NCBI RefSeq assembly: GCF_040276065.1
Contig: NZ_JBELOI010000014.1
Coordinates: forward strand, 1 to 64,000
Origin: Castellaniella sp040276065
GTDB lineage: Bacteria > Pseudomonadota > Gammaproteobacteria > Burkholderiales > Burkholderiaceae_B
Reading direction: 5' to 3'
DNA: 64,000 nucleotides
The translations under genes were made by a program, and so were the position numbers. The first letter of the stretch is position 1. Each line of letters starts with the position of its first letter. The notes beneath the pieces are model-generated. The model ran no database searches. It saw only the letters and a list, made by a program, of their open reading frames with translations, and was not told where the DNA came from. Positions 14,742 to 23,058 of the stretch are shown one piece after another.

Positions 14742-15821
14742 ATGGATGGACTCGAGTTAAGCGGTGTCAATGTGTGGTTGGGTGAACAGCATATTCTCAA
14801 GGATGTGAATTTGTCCGTTGCGCAAGGGGAGTGCGTGGCCCTTTTAGGGCCCTCGGGCTGCGGGAAAACGACGACTTTGAGAACCGTGGCCGGATTTATT
14901 CAGCCGCAGATGGGCGAAGTGTTGATCGCGAGAAAGTCTACTCGCGGATTACCACCCAACAAGAGGAATGTTGGGCTCGTCTTTCAGGACTATGCCTTGT
15001 TTCCTCATATGACGATAGGCGAAAACATCGGTTATGGCTTGCGTATGCGGCATGTGGCGGCCGCTGAGATTGCGGTGCGTGTTCACGACGCCCTGGAGAT
15101 GGTTCAGCTCGAGCATGTTAGAGATCGTTTCCCTGCCAATCTGTCAGGTGGCCAGCGCCAGCGTGTGGCGTTGGCTCGCGCCTTGGTCATACGCCCGGAT
15201 ATTTTGCTGCTTGATGAGCCGCTTGGGGCGCTGGATCGGAAATTACGTGATCAGATGCAGGTCGAGCTTAAGCAATTGCAGAGACGTCTGGGTATTACCA
15301 CCATTATCGTCACACATGATCAGGAGGAGGCGCTGTCGCTGGCCGATCGCGTGGCAGTCATGTTTAACGGGGAAATCAAGGAAATTGGGGAGCCAGCGAG
15401 ACTGTATGAGCGCCCAGCCAGCAGAGAGGTCATGGATTTCCTAGGCAGTACTAACCTTTTCCCAGGGACAATTGTCAACCAGGAAACCGGCACGTTGACC
15501 GTCGAGGGGCCCGAGGGGTTGCTGCTCAATATAAAAACCGATCAATCTTTTAGAGATGCGGACATATTGCTTGGCATTCGCCCCGAGCATATCAAGCTCG
15601 TTCCTTTGGAGGATAAAGGAGGCGATTGCGTAACCGGATCCGTCGTGGAATGTGTATATAAGGGCGGCCTGGTCGAGGTTCATACGCGATTGAGCGATGG
15701 TAAGCCGGTCAAGATCAGCTCGACGGCGCTGGAAGCATCGCAATTTAATCTCGAGCGTACAGGGGCACGTGTGAACTTAAGGATCAGTCCTGAACATGTG
15801 CAAATATTCGATGCGCATTAA
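14742..15821 (+). CDS. ABC transporter ATPase (PotA-like)
   Basis: 359 residues. Walker A GPSGCGKTT, Q-loop VFQDYALFPHMTI, signature LSGGQRQRVALARAL, Walker B ILLLDEPLGALD and H-loop IIVTHDQEEAL are all intact. The C-terminal TOBE domain (LLGIRPEHIKLV) is typical of PotA/FbpC-type ATPases. It energises the importer encoded by the three preceding genes. Confidence 0.92.
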   Translation: MDGLELSGVNVWLGEQHILKDVNLSVAQGECVALLGPSGCGKTTTLRTVAGFIQPQMGEVLIARKSTRGLPPNKRNVGLVFQDYALFPHMTIGENIGYGLRMRHVAAAEIAVRVHDALEMVQLEHVRDRFPANLSGGQRQRVALARALVIRPDILLLDEPLGALDRKLRDQMQVELKQLQRRLGITTIIVTHDQEEALSLADRVAVMFNGEIKEIGEPARLYERPASREVMDFLGSTNLFPGTIVNQETGTLTVEGPEGLLLNIKTDQSFRDADILLGIRPEHIKLVPLEDKGGDCVTGSVVECVYKGGLVEVHTRLSDGKPVKISSTALEASQFNLERTGARVNLRISPEHVQIFDAH

Positions 15822-15836
15822 TGGTGAGGTTTTTTT

Positions 15837-16157
15837 ATGATGGAACGAAAAGTGAATGATGTTGGCGGGCTCCAGGGTGGTCCTGTGGTTCCGCATGCCC
15901 CAGCGCTGACACTACACCAAAAGCGCATCGATGCGTTGGTGATGCTGCTCTCCAATCCCAAGATCAATGCGTTCAAGGTTGATGCACTGCGTCGCGCAAT
16001 CGAGCAGAGCACCAAAGGCGAGTATCACAAGTTCGGGTATTACGATAAATGGATTCGAGCGATCCGAGACCTGCTGATTGAGCAGGAGGTTTTGTCGAAA
16101 AATGAGATCGAGGAACGCATTGAGTTACTGCGATTGACTGCTGCACGAGAAAAGTAG
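15837..16157 (+). CDS. nitrile hydratase-type beta subunit, N-terminal half as separate protein
   Basis: 106 residues matching only the first part of nitrile hydratase beta. The start NDVGGLQGGPVVP mirrors the family HDVGGMxGFGPV, and YYDKWIRAIRDLLIEQEVLS mirrors the helix with W and LLxExGVL. The second half of beta is encoded by the next gene two bases downstream. Thiocyanate hydrolase (ScnABC) and toyocamycin nitrile hydratase (ToyJKL) have the same three-chain design. GGTGAGG precedes the ATG. Confidence 0.8.
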   Translation: MMERKVNDVGGLQGGPVVPHAPALTLHQKRIDALVMLLSNPKINAFKVDALRRAIEQSTKGEYHKFGYYDKWIRAIRDLLIEQEVLSKNEIEERIELLRLTAAREK

Positions 16158-16159
16158 GC

Positions 16160-16453
16160 ATGGATACTCCACGTTTGCCCTTAGGCGCCTGGGTAAAGGT
16201 CAGCAATCACACTCCCGAAGCGCATTGCCGTACACCGTGCTATCTGCGTGGCGTCATCGGCAGGGTTGAGGAAGTGGTCGGGCGGTATCGCGACCCTTCG
16301 CGACTGGCTTTCCATAAGCCCGGGCTCCCAATGCTCTGGCTCTATAGGGTGCGCTTTCGGCAACAAGATATCTGGCCGAGTTATGCCGGTGGCGAAAATG
16401 ATACCGTGATCGCCGATCTCTATGAGCATTGGCTCGATATATTGATGGAGTAA
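16160..16453 (+). CDS. nitrile hydratase-type beta subunit, C-terminal half as separate protein
   Basis: 97 residues matching the beta-barrel end of nitrile hydratase beta: LPLGAWVKVSN, HCRTPCYLRGVIGRVEEVVG, WLYRVRFRQQDIW and DTVIADLYEHWLDIL. It starts two bases after the preceding stop and six bases before the alpha subunit, so the three chains are coexpressed. Corresponds to the small subunit of thiocyanate hydrolase by position and fold. Confidence 0.82.
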   Translation: MDTPRLPLGAWVKVSNHTPEAHCRTPCYLRGVIGRVEEVVGRYRDPSRLAFHKPGLPMLWLYRVRFRQQDIWPSYAGGENDTVIADLYEHWLDILME

Positions 16454-16458
16454 TAGTT

Positions 16459-17139
16459 ATGTCTTCACATGGCCACGATCACGATCACGATCACGATCAC
16501 GATCACGATCATCCGCATGAGCCCATCGTTGACGAGGATCCTACGGGCACCTACGAGAATCTCCTGGAAACGGCGATTCGCCAATTGCTGATTGAAAAGG
16601 GCGTGCTGACTGAGGCGGATATCCATCGCCAGATCGATATCCAGGATAGTCGTACTCCCGCACTGGGCGCAAAGATCATCGCCAGGGCATGGACCAATCC
16701 GGAATTCAAGGCTGATTTATTAAAGGCCCCTCTGGATGCAATCAATCGGGTATTCGATCTGGAGATCAATACGCCACTGGAGCTCGTCGTGCTGGAGAAT
16801 ACGCCCGATGTGCATCACGTCGTGGTTTGCACATTATGCTCTTGTTATCCTCGCATGTTGTTGGGTGTTCCTCCCGATTGGTATAAGGCGGTGGACTATC
16901 GCTCTCGCGTGGTTGTGGAGCCACGCAAGGTGCTCGCCGAGTTTGGGACAGTCATTCCCTCCGATGTCGAAGTGCGTGTATCGGACAGCACGGCGGATGT
17001 CCGCTATCTGGTTTTGCCGATGCGGCCCGCGGGCACAGAAAATATGGACGAGCAGGGCTTGGCAGCATTGATTTCGCGCGATGCCATGATTGGGACGGCA
17101 TTGCCCGGCAATGCACCTGCTCAGCGCACAGATTCATAG
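16459..17139 (+). CDS. nitrile hydratase/thiocyanate hydrolase-type catalytic alpha subunit (cobalt type)
   Basis: 226 residues. The metal-claw motif is VCTLCSC with Cys124, Cys127, Ser128 and Cys129. Thr between the first cysteines indicates the cobalt (not iron) type; YPRMLLGVPPDWYK follows as in the family. It hydrates a nitrile to an amide, or hydrolyses thiocyanate. The N-terminus carries an unusual HGHDHDHD-type repeat (residues 4-20). The ATG at 16459 is chosen because GGAG lies 8 bases upstream and the homologous part begins soon after. The enzyme should act in the cytoplasm with both beta halves. Confidence 0.85.
   Translation: MSSHGHDHDHDHDHDHDHPHEPIVDEDPTGTYENLLETAIRQLLIEKGVLTEADIHRQIDIQDSRTPALGAKIIARAWTNPEFKADLLKAPLDAINRVFDLEINTPLELVVLENTPDVHHVVVCTLCSCYPRMLLGVPPDWYKAVDYRSRVVVEPRKVLAEFGTVIPSDVEVRVSDSTADVRYLVLPMRPAGTENMDEQGLAALISRDAMIGTALPGNAPAQRTDS
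16474..16512 (+). repeat. CACGAT hexanucleotide repeat encoding His-Asp
   Basis: Six perfect CACGAT copies plus CAT within the alpha-subunit gene. They encode (His-Asp)6-His. Such a tract can change length by slippage and would bind divalent metal; cobalt delivery to the active site is a plausible role. Confidence 0.85.
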
Positions 17140-17148
17140 GAGGTTGGC

Positions 17149-17784
17149 ATGGCGCAGTCTACTGAGGAAAACTACCGAGGTGTATTTGATGGGGAGGTGG
17201 GTTTTGGGACCCGCCCGGCAATTGTCGTCATTGACTTTGTGCGCGCCTATACGGTGCAGGGCTCCCCGCTCTATGCCGAGGGTGTCGTGCAGGCGATCGC
17301 AAACACCGTGCCACTGCTCAGCGCGGCGCGAGCATCCGGCATTCCGATCATATACACCAAAGTATCATTTCACCCGTCCGGCCTGGATGGTGGACTTTTC
17401 GTTCGCAAGGTTCCGTCATTGCGCAAGCTCGTGGAGGGCGAACCCTTGGCGGAGGTCGATCCTTTGGTGGCCCCACAGCCAGAGGACCTGGTCATCATAA
17501 AAAACTATGCGAGTGCCTTCTTTGGCACGTCCCTCGCTACGACGCTGCATGCAATGGGTGTCGACACGGTGATCCTCACTGGCTGTTCCACAAGCGGATG
17601 CATTCGGGCGTCTTCAATTGATGGAATTCAACATGGATTTCGGGTTGTGGTGCCGGAGGAATGTGTCGGCGATCGAACACCCGAAGTACATCGGGCCAAC
17701 TTGTTTGATATCAATGCAAAGTACGGTGACGTCCTCCCCCGTGAGACGGTCGTTCGGTTCTTGACAAGCGTGGCAGGCTCGTAG
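17149..17784 (+). CDS. isochorismatase-like cysteine hydrolase (amidase)
   Basis: 211 residues of the isochorismatase/N-carbamoylsarcosine amidohydrolase superfamily. The triad is visible: Asp in IVVIDFVRAY, Lys in LVIIKNYASAF, nucleophile Cys in TGCSTSGCIRAS. The cis-peptide segment VILTGCSTSGC and VVVPEECVGDR fit amide hydrolases. It lies nine bases after the hydratase alpha gene, so it likely hydrolyses the amide formed by the hydratase to acid and ammonia. This differs from the amidase-signature enzymes commonly paired with nitrile hydratases. Confidence 0.85.
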   Translation: MAQSTEENYRGVFDGEVGFGTRPAIVVIDFVRAYTVQGSPLYAEGVVQAIANTVPLLSAARASGIPIIYTKVSFHPSGLDGGLFVRKVPSLRKLVEGEPLAEVDPLVAPQPEDLVIIKNYASAFFGTSLATTLHAMGVDTVILTGCSTSGCIRASSIDGIQHGFRVVVPEECVGDRTPEVHRANLFDINAKYGDVLPRETVVRFLTSVAGS

Positions 17785-17811
17785 CCGCGCAGTCATGAGG
17801 AGAGAGGGGAC

Positions 17812-18813
17812 ATGAGCGATATCACTATCACGGCCTTAGTGGAGCAAATGATCGTGGATGCACGCCACGGTTGGAGCATCGGCACCTTTGGCGCAATTGG
17901 CGAGTTCATGCGCGATGACGAGGAGCCGGCGTCCATATCGCTTGATGCCGGCGCGTGCCGGATCGTCACGTCCAGGGGGGGTATGCGTGTGACGCCGGTC
18001 CCGGCCCTGCAGGTCATTGCTTACGATACGCTTGCGAGCGACGGCGAGACCTGGGGCCAGGCGATTGCCTTCTGTTTGCCGAAGCCGGATCAGTGCCAAC
18101 AGAGCGGTGTGCGCGATCTTGGCCCTGATCGGGAGGCGCTTCGGCATGAGGATAGGGACATGCGGCTATTCGATCTGGGTGTGGGCATTGGCCATGTCCG
18201 GTTTTGTGTGCGTACTGAGGACATCGCGCTGATCGCCCAGCTTGAGGCCTTGGATGGTCGGCCGATATTCGGACCGGGTGGACAGGCCGTCATGACGGAG
18301 GTGCTGCGCGCACAACCGCATCGCGTGCTGTTCTCGCCCATCGGTCGTATTGAGGTTTACGCCCCGATTCCGGCGCCAGGCGGCAATAGCCCTGAAGGCC
18401 CGCATACTCATTTGCTTCCAAAATTACTCGCGGCCGGGCGGACTCATGCCGCGAACGCACCGATCCCGATCGATTTGCAGCCGGTGCTGATGCTGCATCC
18501 TCGCTCGCCATGGCGAGATGGTGGTGGTCGCCGTGTGCCCTTCGATCGCGAGTTGGACGAGATTTTTCAACGGTTGCTGAGGCAATTCGGGCTTCCAGAG
18601 GATATTGCGATCCGTATCGCGATCGAGGATGCCGTCGAACGCGGTGTGTCGCCGCAGGCTTATCTATGGCCGGAGACGCGACGCGGACGCATTGCGGCAC
18701 GCATTGTGCTGCGCCGCCTTGCCTGTGCCGGGCAACCGGTTGCAGCGTGGCGGCGACACTACGATCACGCTGCCGAGCTCGAATCTGATGATGAGGCCGT
18801 GCTCCATGGCTGA
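17812..18813 (+). CDS. conserved protein of unknown function in the nitrile hydratase operon
   Basis: 333 residues, soluble, no signal peptide. It begins SDITITALVEQMIVDARHGW, with WSIGTFGAIGEFMRD, SRGGMRVTP, DLGVGIGHVRFCVRT, GPHTHLLPKLL and HPRSPWRDGGGRRVPFDRELDEIF as the most conserved-looking stretches. I do not recognise a characterised family. Tight position behind the amidase suggests a role in the same pathway, for example assembly or metal loading of the hydratase, but that is a guess. AGGAGAGAGGGG precedes the ATG. Confidence 0.75.
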   Translation: MSDITITALVEQMIVDARHGWSIGTFGAIGEFMRDDEEPASISLDAGACRIVTSRGGMRVTPVPALQVIAYDTLASDGETWGQAIAFCLPKPDQCQQSGVRDLGPDREALRHEDRDMRLFDLGVGIGHVRFCVRTEDIALIAQLEALDGRPIFGPGGQAVMTEVLRAQPHRVLFSPIGRIEVYAPIPAPGGNSPEGPHTHLLPKLLAAGRTHAANAPIPIDLQPVLMLHPRSPWRDGGGRRVPFDRELDEIFQRLLRQFGLPEDIAIRIAIEDAVERGVSPQAYLWPETRRGRIAARIVLRRLACAGQPVAAWRRHYDHAAELESDDEAVLHG

Positions 18814-18880
18814 AGCTGGCACCGGGGTTCGCCGTGGCCCACATGTGGATTCTAAAGTGTTGTTTTTTTCTTCTTCATTC

Positions 18881-18897
18881 GTCGCCGTATAGGCGAC
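18881..18897 (+). other. small hairpin upstream of the CoA-transferase gene
   Basis: GTCGCC and GGCGAC pair perfectly around GTATA, 25 bases before the ATG at 18922. It follows a T-rich stretch (TTTTTTTC at about 18864) but is not followed by T residues, so it is not an obvious terminator; it may shape the leader. Confidence 0.35.
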
Positions 18898-18921
18898 TAC
18901 ATAAACTGCAGAGAACTATCT

Positions 18922-20118
18922 ATGGTGCTCGAACATATCATCGTGCTGGATCTAACTCATATGCTGTCCGGCCCATATGGCACGATGCTCTTGGCGGATC
19001 TGGGCGCGCGCACAATCAAAGTGGAACCCCCAAATAGCGGTGAGGGGACGCGCCGCTTGCTGGAAAAAGACCCCGATTATTCGATCGACGGCATGGGCGC
19101 CTATTTCTTGACACTTAACCGCAATAAGGAAAGTGTCTGCATCGATTTGAAGGCCGAGGCGGGTCGAGCTGTTTTCTTTGACTTGGTGCGGCAGGCGGAT
19201 GTCGTGTATGACAACTTCAGCGTCGGAGTCACGGAGCGTCTTGGCATCGATCATGGGTCATTATCAAAAATCAACCCGCGCATCATTACCTGCTCTGTAA
19301 CGGGGTTCGGCCAGACTGGTCCTGAAATTCACCGGCCTGCTTTCGATCAGGTGGTTCAGGCCATGGGCGGGGGGATGTCGATCACCGGCAACCCGGATGA
19401 CGGTCCGGTGCGCAGCGGCATACCGATTGGCGATTTGGGCGGCGGCATCTTTGGTTCCATGGGCGTTTTGGCCGCACTGGTCCAGCGCGAGCGCAGCGGC
19501 GTTGGCCAGCATGTGGATGTTTCGATGCTTGATGCGCAGATCTCCATGCTCAACTACATGGCGACCATGCATCTGATGTCGGGTATTGTCCCCGAAGCAA
19601 TCGGTAATAGCCATTTCGTGCATGTGCCGTACAACAGCTTTACGACGCGTGATGGCCATATCATCGTGGCCTGCATAGGGGATTCATTTTTTGAGCGTTT
19701 CGTCGAAGAGATGGATATTCCCGCTTTGCGTAATCCGGAATTTTTGAAACAGCCCGTGCGTTATGCGGCCAAGGCGGAGATCGAGGCAATCATCAATGAG
19801 AAATTGAAAACCGAGTCGACAGCTTATTGGCTTGAGAGACTCCGTACGGCCCGTATTCCCTGCGGCCCGGTCAATAATCTTGAGCAAGCTCTCACTGACG
19901 CTCAGGTCCGTGCGCGCGACATGGTGGTGGAACTGGCGTTGGAGTCTGGCAAAAGGGTGCAGGTGCCGGGCAACCCGATAAAGCTGTCAGCGATGGAGCA
20001 GCCGGGCTATACCCGCCCGCCCGCAATGGGAGAGCACACAAATGACGTCCTTGGCAGCCTGTTGAGCTATTCCGAGGAAACCATCGGACAACTACGCCAA
20101 GCCGGCGCAATTGGCTAA
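18922..20118 (+). CDS. class III CoA-transferase (CaiB/BaiF)
   Basis: 398 residues. N-terminal motif LDLTHMLSGPYGTMLLADLGA, then KVEPPNSGEGTR, NRNKESVCIDLK and the catalytic Asp in VDVSMLDAQ. It transfers CoA between carboxylic acids, activating the acid made in this pathway. It precedes an HMG-CoA-lyase-like gene, suggesting that the CoA ester is then cleaved. The ribosome-binding site is weak. Confidence 0.9.
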   Translation: MVLEHIIVLDLTHMLSGPYGTMLLADLGARTIKVEPPNSGEGTRRLLEKDPDYSIDGMGAYFLTLNRNKESVCIDLKAEAGRAVFFDLVRQADVVYDNFSVGVTERLGIDHGSLSKINPRIITCSVTGFGQTGPEIHRPAFDQVVQAMGGGMSITGNPDDGPVRSGIPIGDLGGGIFGSMGVLAALVQRERSGVGQHVDVSMLDAQISMLNYMATMHLMSGIVPEAIGNSHFVHVPYNSFTTRDGHIIVACIGDSFFERFVEEMDIPALRNPEFLKQPVRYAAKAEIEAIINEKLKTESTAYWLERLRTARIPCGPVNNLEQALTDAQVRARDMVVELALESGKRVQVPGNPIKLSAMEQPGYTRPPAMGEHTNDVLGSLLSYSEETIGQLRQAGAIG

Positions 20119-20131
20119 AGGGAGCGTTCTC

Positions 20132-21055
20132 GTGGAAGCTATTCATATTACGGATGTTGCACCGCGTGACGGTTTACAAAACCAGTCGGTTCATGTGCCG
20201 ACTCAAGCCAAGCTCAAACTCATCGAGTTATTGAGCAATGCCGGCGTATCCAGTGTCGAGGCGACAAGCTTTGTGTCGCCCAAGGCCGTTCCGCAAATGG
20301 CCGACGCCACCGAGCTCGTCCAAGAGCTGAGCCGGGTATTCGAAAATTTGCGCTTATCGGTTCTCGCGCCCAATCTGAAAGGGTTGGAGCGCGCGCTTGC
20401 CGCCGGGGCAAAAGAGATTGCGGTGGTGCTCTCAGCCACCGAGATGATGAATCAGAAAAACATCAATATGAGCCTGGATGCGGCGATTGCAGCGAGCGAG
20501 CAGACGTTGCATCGTGCACGTGATCATGGCCTGCGCAGGCGGGCCTATATTGCTGTGGCGTTCGAATGCCCGTTTGAGGGGGCGACTGGACTCGACCGGA
20601 CGATGCTGCTGGCTAAGAAAATGCTCGAAGCCGGCGCCCAGGAAGTCGTAATCGCCGACACGATCGGCGCTGCTGCCCCCTTGGACGTCAAAGAGAGGAT
20701 GAGCGCATTGGCGGAGGTGGTCCCCGTCTCGCAACTGGCTATCCATCTGCACGACACGCGTGGCATGGCTGTGGCCAATGCCTGGGCCGCCCTCGAAGCG
20801 GGAATCCGTCGTTTTGATTCCAGTGTGGGTGGTATCGGCGGCTGTCCGTTTGCCCCCGGGGCCGCCGGAAACCTGGCGACCGAAGACCTGGTCTTGATGG
20901 CGGGGCAGTGTGGCTTTGATACCGGTATAGATCTCAATCTGCTGCTCGACGCGGTTGATTTTGCCGAAGGCGTGCTGGAGCGTCCGCTTGGCGGCCGATC
21001 CAGTGCTTGGTTGCGGCGCAGGCGCGCTCGAGACACATCGGCTTCGGCATCCTGA
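20132..21055 (+). CDS. hydroxymethylglutaryl-CoA lyase-like enzyme
   Basis: 307 residues. It opens ITDVAPRDGLQNQ, the active-site Asp-Arg segment of the HMGL/DRE-TIM family, with HLHDTRGMA for metal binding and the cysteine loop GIGGCPFAPGAAGN. It cleaves 3-hydroxy-3-methylacyl-CoA to acetyl-CoA and a keto acid; relatives cleave citramalyl-type CoA esters. The GTG at 20132 is preferred (GGGAG upstream). The acyl-CoA from the preceding transferase is its probable substrate after hydroxylation or hydration. Confidence 0.88.
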   Translation: MEAIHITDVAPRDGLQNQSVHVPTQAKLKLIELLSNAGVSSVEATSFVSPKAVPQMADATELVQELSRVFENLRLSVLAPNLKGLERALAAGAKEIAVVLSATEMMNQKNINMSLDAAIAASEQTLHRARDHGLRRRAYIAVAFECPFEGATGLDRTMLLAKKMLEAGAQEVVIADTIGAAAPLDVKERMSALAEVVPVSQLAIHLHDTRGMAVANAWAALEAGIRRFDSSVGGIGGCPFAPGAAGNLATEDLVLMAGQCGFDTGIDLNLLLDAVDFAEGVLERPLGGRSSAWLRRRRARDTSASAS

Positions 21056-21110
21056 GCGATGTAGTGTTTGCCCCCACCAGTTGCAGTCTCTCATTTATTG
21101 GAACCGGCAC

Positions 21111-21980
21111 ATGAGTACACCCGCATCGCTCAAGAAGATCCTGGCAAGTGGCGAGCTTGTCGTCGCTCCTGGTGTTTTCGACATGTTTTCCGCTCGGATT
21201 GCAGATCAGCTTGATTTCAAGGCCTTGTACATGAGCGGTTATGGCATTTCCGGCTCTTATCTTGGCGTGGCGGATGCCGGCTTGATCAGTTATACCGAAA
21301 TGGTCGGGCGAGCCGCTGTTATTGCAGAGGGCATTAGCAAGCCATTGATTGCCGATGCGGACACGGGCTTTGGCGGTTTGATCAATCTGCGCCGCACGAT
21401 TCGAGGCTATGAAGCAGTGGGCGTGCAGGCCATTCAGTTCGAGGATCAGGTATCGCCCAAAAAATGTGGCCATACTCCTGCGCGTCAGGTCATTCCGATC
21501 GCGGAGATGCTGAAAAAAATAGAGGTCGCGGTGGAGGCTCGGCGCAGCAGCGAGACGCTGATCATTGCGCGCACCGATGCCCGCTCCGAATTGGGCCTGG
21601 ACGAAGCGATTAGGCGCGGTAATGCGTACGCAAAAGCCGGCGCGGATATTATCTTTATCGAGTCCCCGGAATCGGAGGATGAGTTCCGCCGGATAGGCGC
21701 CGAGGTGGATGGCTGGTTAATGGCCAATATGGTTCCAACCGGACTATCGCCGGAGCTCTGTTCTGATACCTTGGGTGAATGGGGTTTTAATATCGTCATC
21801 TACCCTGCACTTGGTATGGCGGTCGCATCCGCCGCTCTGGGCGCGGGCTATCGGTTCCTTCAGTCAAAAGGCACGACGATAGGTCTCGATATCCCCGCCT
21901 ATAGCATGGATCAGCTGCATGACCTGATGGGTTTTCCCGAGATTTGGGAATTTGAGCGCCGTCATGTGATGATCCAGTGA
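21111..21980 (+). CDS. isocitrate lyase/PEP mutase superfamily enzyme
   Basis: 289 residues. TIM-barrel lyase with VAPGVFDMFSARIAD, SGYGISGSYLGVADAGL, IADADTGFGG, the catalytic loop KKCGHTPARQVI and ARTDARSELGLDEAI. The KKCGH motif marks C-C lyases (2-methylisocitrate, dimethylmalate type) rather than phosphomutases. It probably splits a hydroxy-dicarboxylic acid formed in the island pathway. It ends the low-GC block. Confidence 0.88.
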   Translation: MSTPASLKKILASGELVVAPGVFDMFSARIADQLDFKALYMSGYGISGSYLGVADAGLISYTEMVGRAAVIAEGISKPLIADADTGFGGLINLRRTIRGYEAVGVQAIQFEDQVSPKKCGHTPARQVIPIAEMLKKIEVAVEARRSSETLIIARTDARSELGLDEAIRRGNAYAKAGADIIFIESPESEDEFRRIGAEVDGWLMANMVPTGLSPELCSDTLGEWGFNIVIYPALGMAVASAALGAGYRFLQSKGTTIGLDIPAYSMDQLHDLMGFPEIWEFERRHVMIQ

Positions 21981-22051
21981 GGCAGCTCCCCCATCTCACC
22001 CGCGAGCCTGTAGCATAATGAGCGCATTGATAAAAAATGAAGGGGGGAGAC

Positions 22052-22351
22052 ATGCCGGCGATCAGTCAGCGAAGGCAGCCCATGGACTCGGGGCGGGCGT
22101 TGCGCATTGCCACACGGGCCCTGGTCCTGGTTGCAGCCGCGTTCGTCGCGGTTCTGCTGGTGCGCGCCGTCGGAGGTTTGATCATTGACCGTGGCATGGC
22201 GCGCCAGCAGGCGCTTGAAAAGGCGGCGATCGAGCGTTGCCTGGAAGACCAGAACGCCGATTTCAATTCTATCGAACAGCGCAGGTTTGCCCGCGCGGCC
22301 TGCACCAGGATGCGGAACGACTATCGGCAGCGCTACGGCGAAAAACTCTGA
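22052..22351 (+). CDS. small membrane-anchored hypothetical protein
   Basis: 99 residues. One transmembrane segment (ALVLVAAAFVAVLLVRAVGGLII) followed by a soluble C-terminal helix-rich part with two Cys (ERCLEDQNAD and RAACTRMR). The ATG at 22052 follows GGGGGGAGA. Family not recognised. High GC, so it belongs to the core chromosome rather than the island. Confidence 0.7.
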   Translation: MPAISQRRQPMDSGRALRIATRALVLVAAAFVAVLLVRAVGGLIIDRGMARQQALEKAAIERCLEDQNADFNSIEQRRFARAACTRMRNDYRQRYGEKL

Positions 22352-22434
22352 GGGCGTGCCATCCGTGGTCCGCCGTCCGCGAGCGGGGCTGCTGGCTGGG
22401 GCTTGCGGCAGGCCATGACACTAGGGAAGCGCCC

Positions 22435-22938
22435 ATGGTGATTCGATACTCGAAGCTTTTGCTCACTGCCGCGATCGCCTTGTTCGCGTCGTTGGTCTCT
22501 TTCGGCAACATCACCGACTACGGCAGCAATTTCGCGTTCGTCCAGCACGTGCTGCTCATGGATACCATCTTTCCGACGGCCACGATCCAGTATCGGGCGA
22601 TCGACTCGGTGGCTGTGCATCACGCGGTCTATATCTTCATCATCGCCCTTGAGACCTTGACGGCTGTCCTGTGCTGGGTTGGGGCGTGGCGGATGTTCAG
22701 GGGCCGATACGCGTCGGCGGCTGAGTTCAACCGCCGCAAGCACATGGCCATCGCTGGTCTCACATTGGGTTTTCTGGTTTGGCAGGTGGGCTTTATGTCC
22801 GTCGGCGGCGAGTGGTTCGGGATGTGGATGTCGGAGCAGTGGAACGGCGTCGCGTCCGCATTTCAATTCTTCGCGACGATAGGCATCGTCCTGATTTATG
22901 TCGCGCAGAGGGATGGCGACATCGGTGACTTGGCGTAG
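22435..22938 (+). CDS. DUF2165-family membrane protein
   Basis: 167 residues with four hydrophobic segments. YGSNFAFVQHVLLMDTIFP and GGEWFGMWMSEQWNG are characteristic of DUF2165 proteins. Function unknown. In-frame upstream codons exist, but the ATG at 22435 gives the family start and length. Confidence 0.8.
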   Translation: MVIRYSKLLLTAAIALFASLVSFGNITDYGSNFAFVQHVLLMDTIFPTATIQYRAIDSVAVHHAVYIFIIALETLTAVLCWVGAWRMFRGRYASAAEFNRRKHMAIAGLTLGFLVWQVGFMSVGGEWFGMWMSEQWNGVASAFQFFATIGIVLIYVAQRDGDIGDLA

Positions 22939-23058
22939 GGCCGAATATCGTCAGGGCGCTCTGGCGGACCCGGTTGGGGGCGGTACGGCCGCTCGTCCGG
23001 GTCTTGCGTCTATTGCGTGCATCCGCGCCGGATCAGGCCCGGCAAATGGCCCGTCGGT

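Noticed and set aside
16429..16458. Earlier start (16429) of the hydratase alpha subunit
   Set aside because: It would overlap the preceding gene and lacks the GGAG spacing that the ATG at 16459 has.
20940..21110. Start of the isocitrate-lyase-type gene at 20955 inside the HMG-CoA-lyase-type gene
   Set aside because: The extra N-terminal residues are not like the family; the ATG at 21111 gives the expected start.
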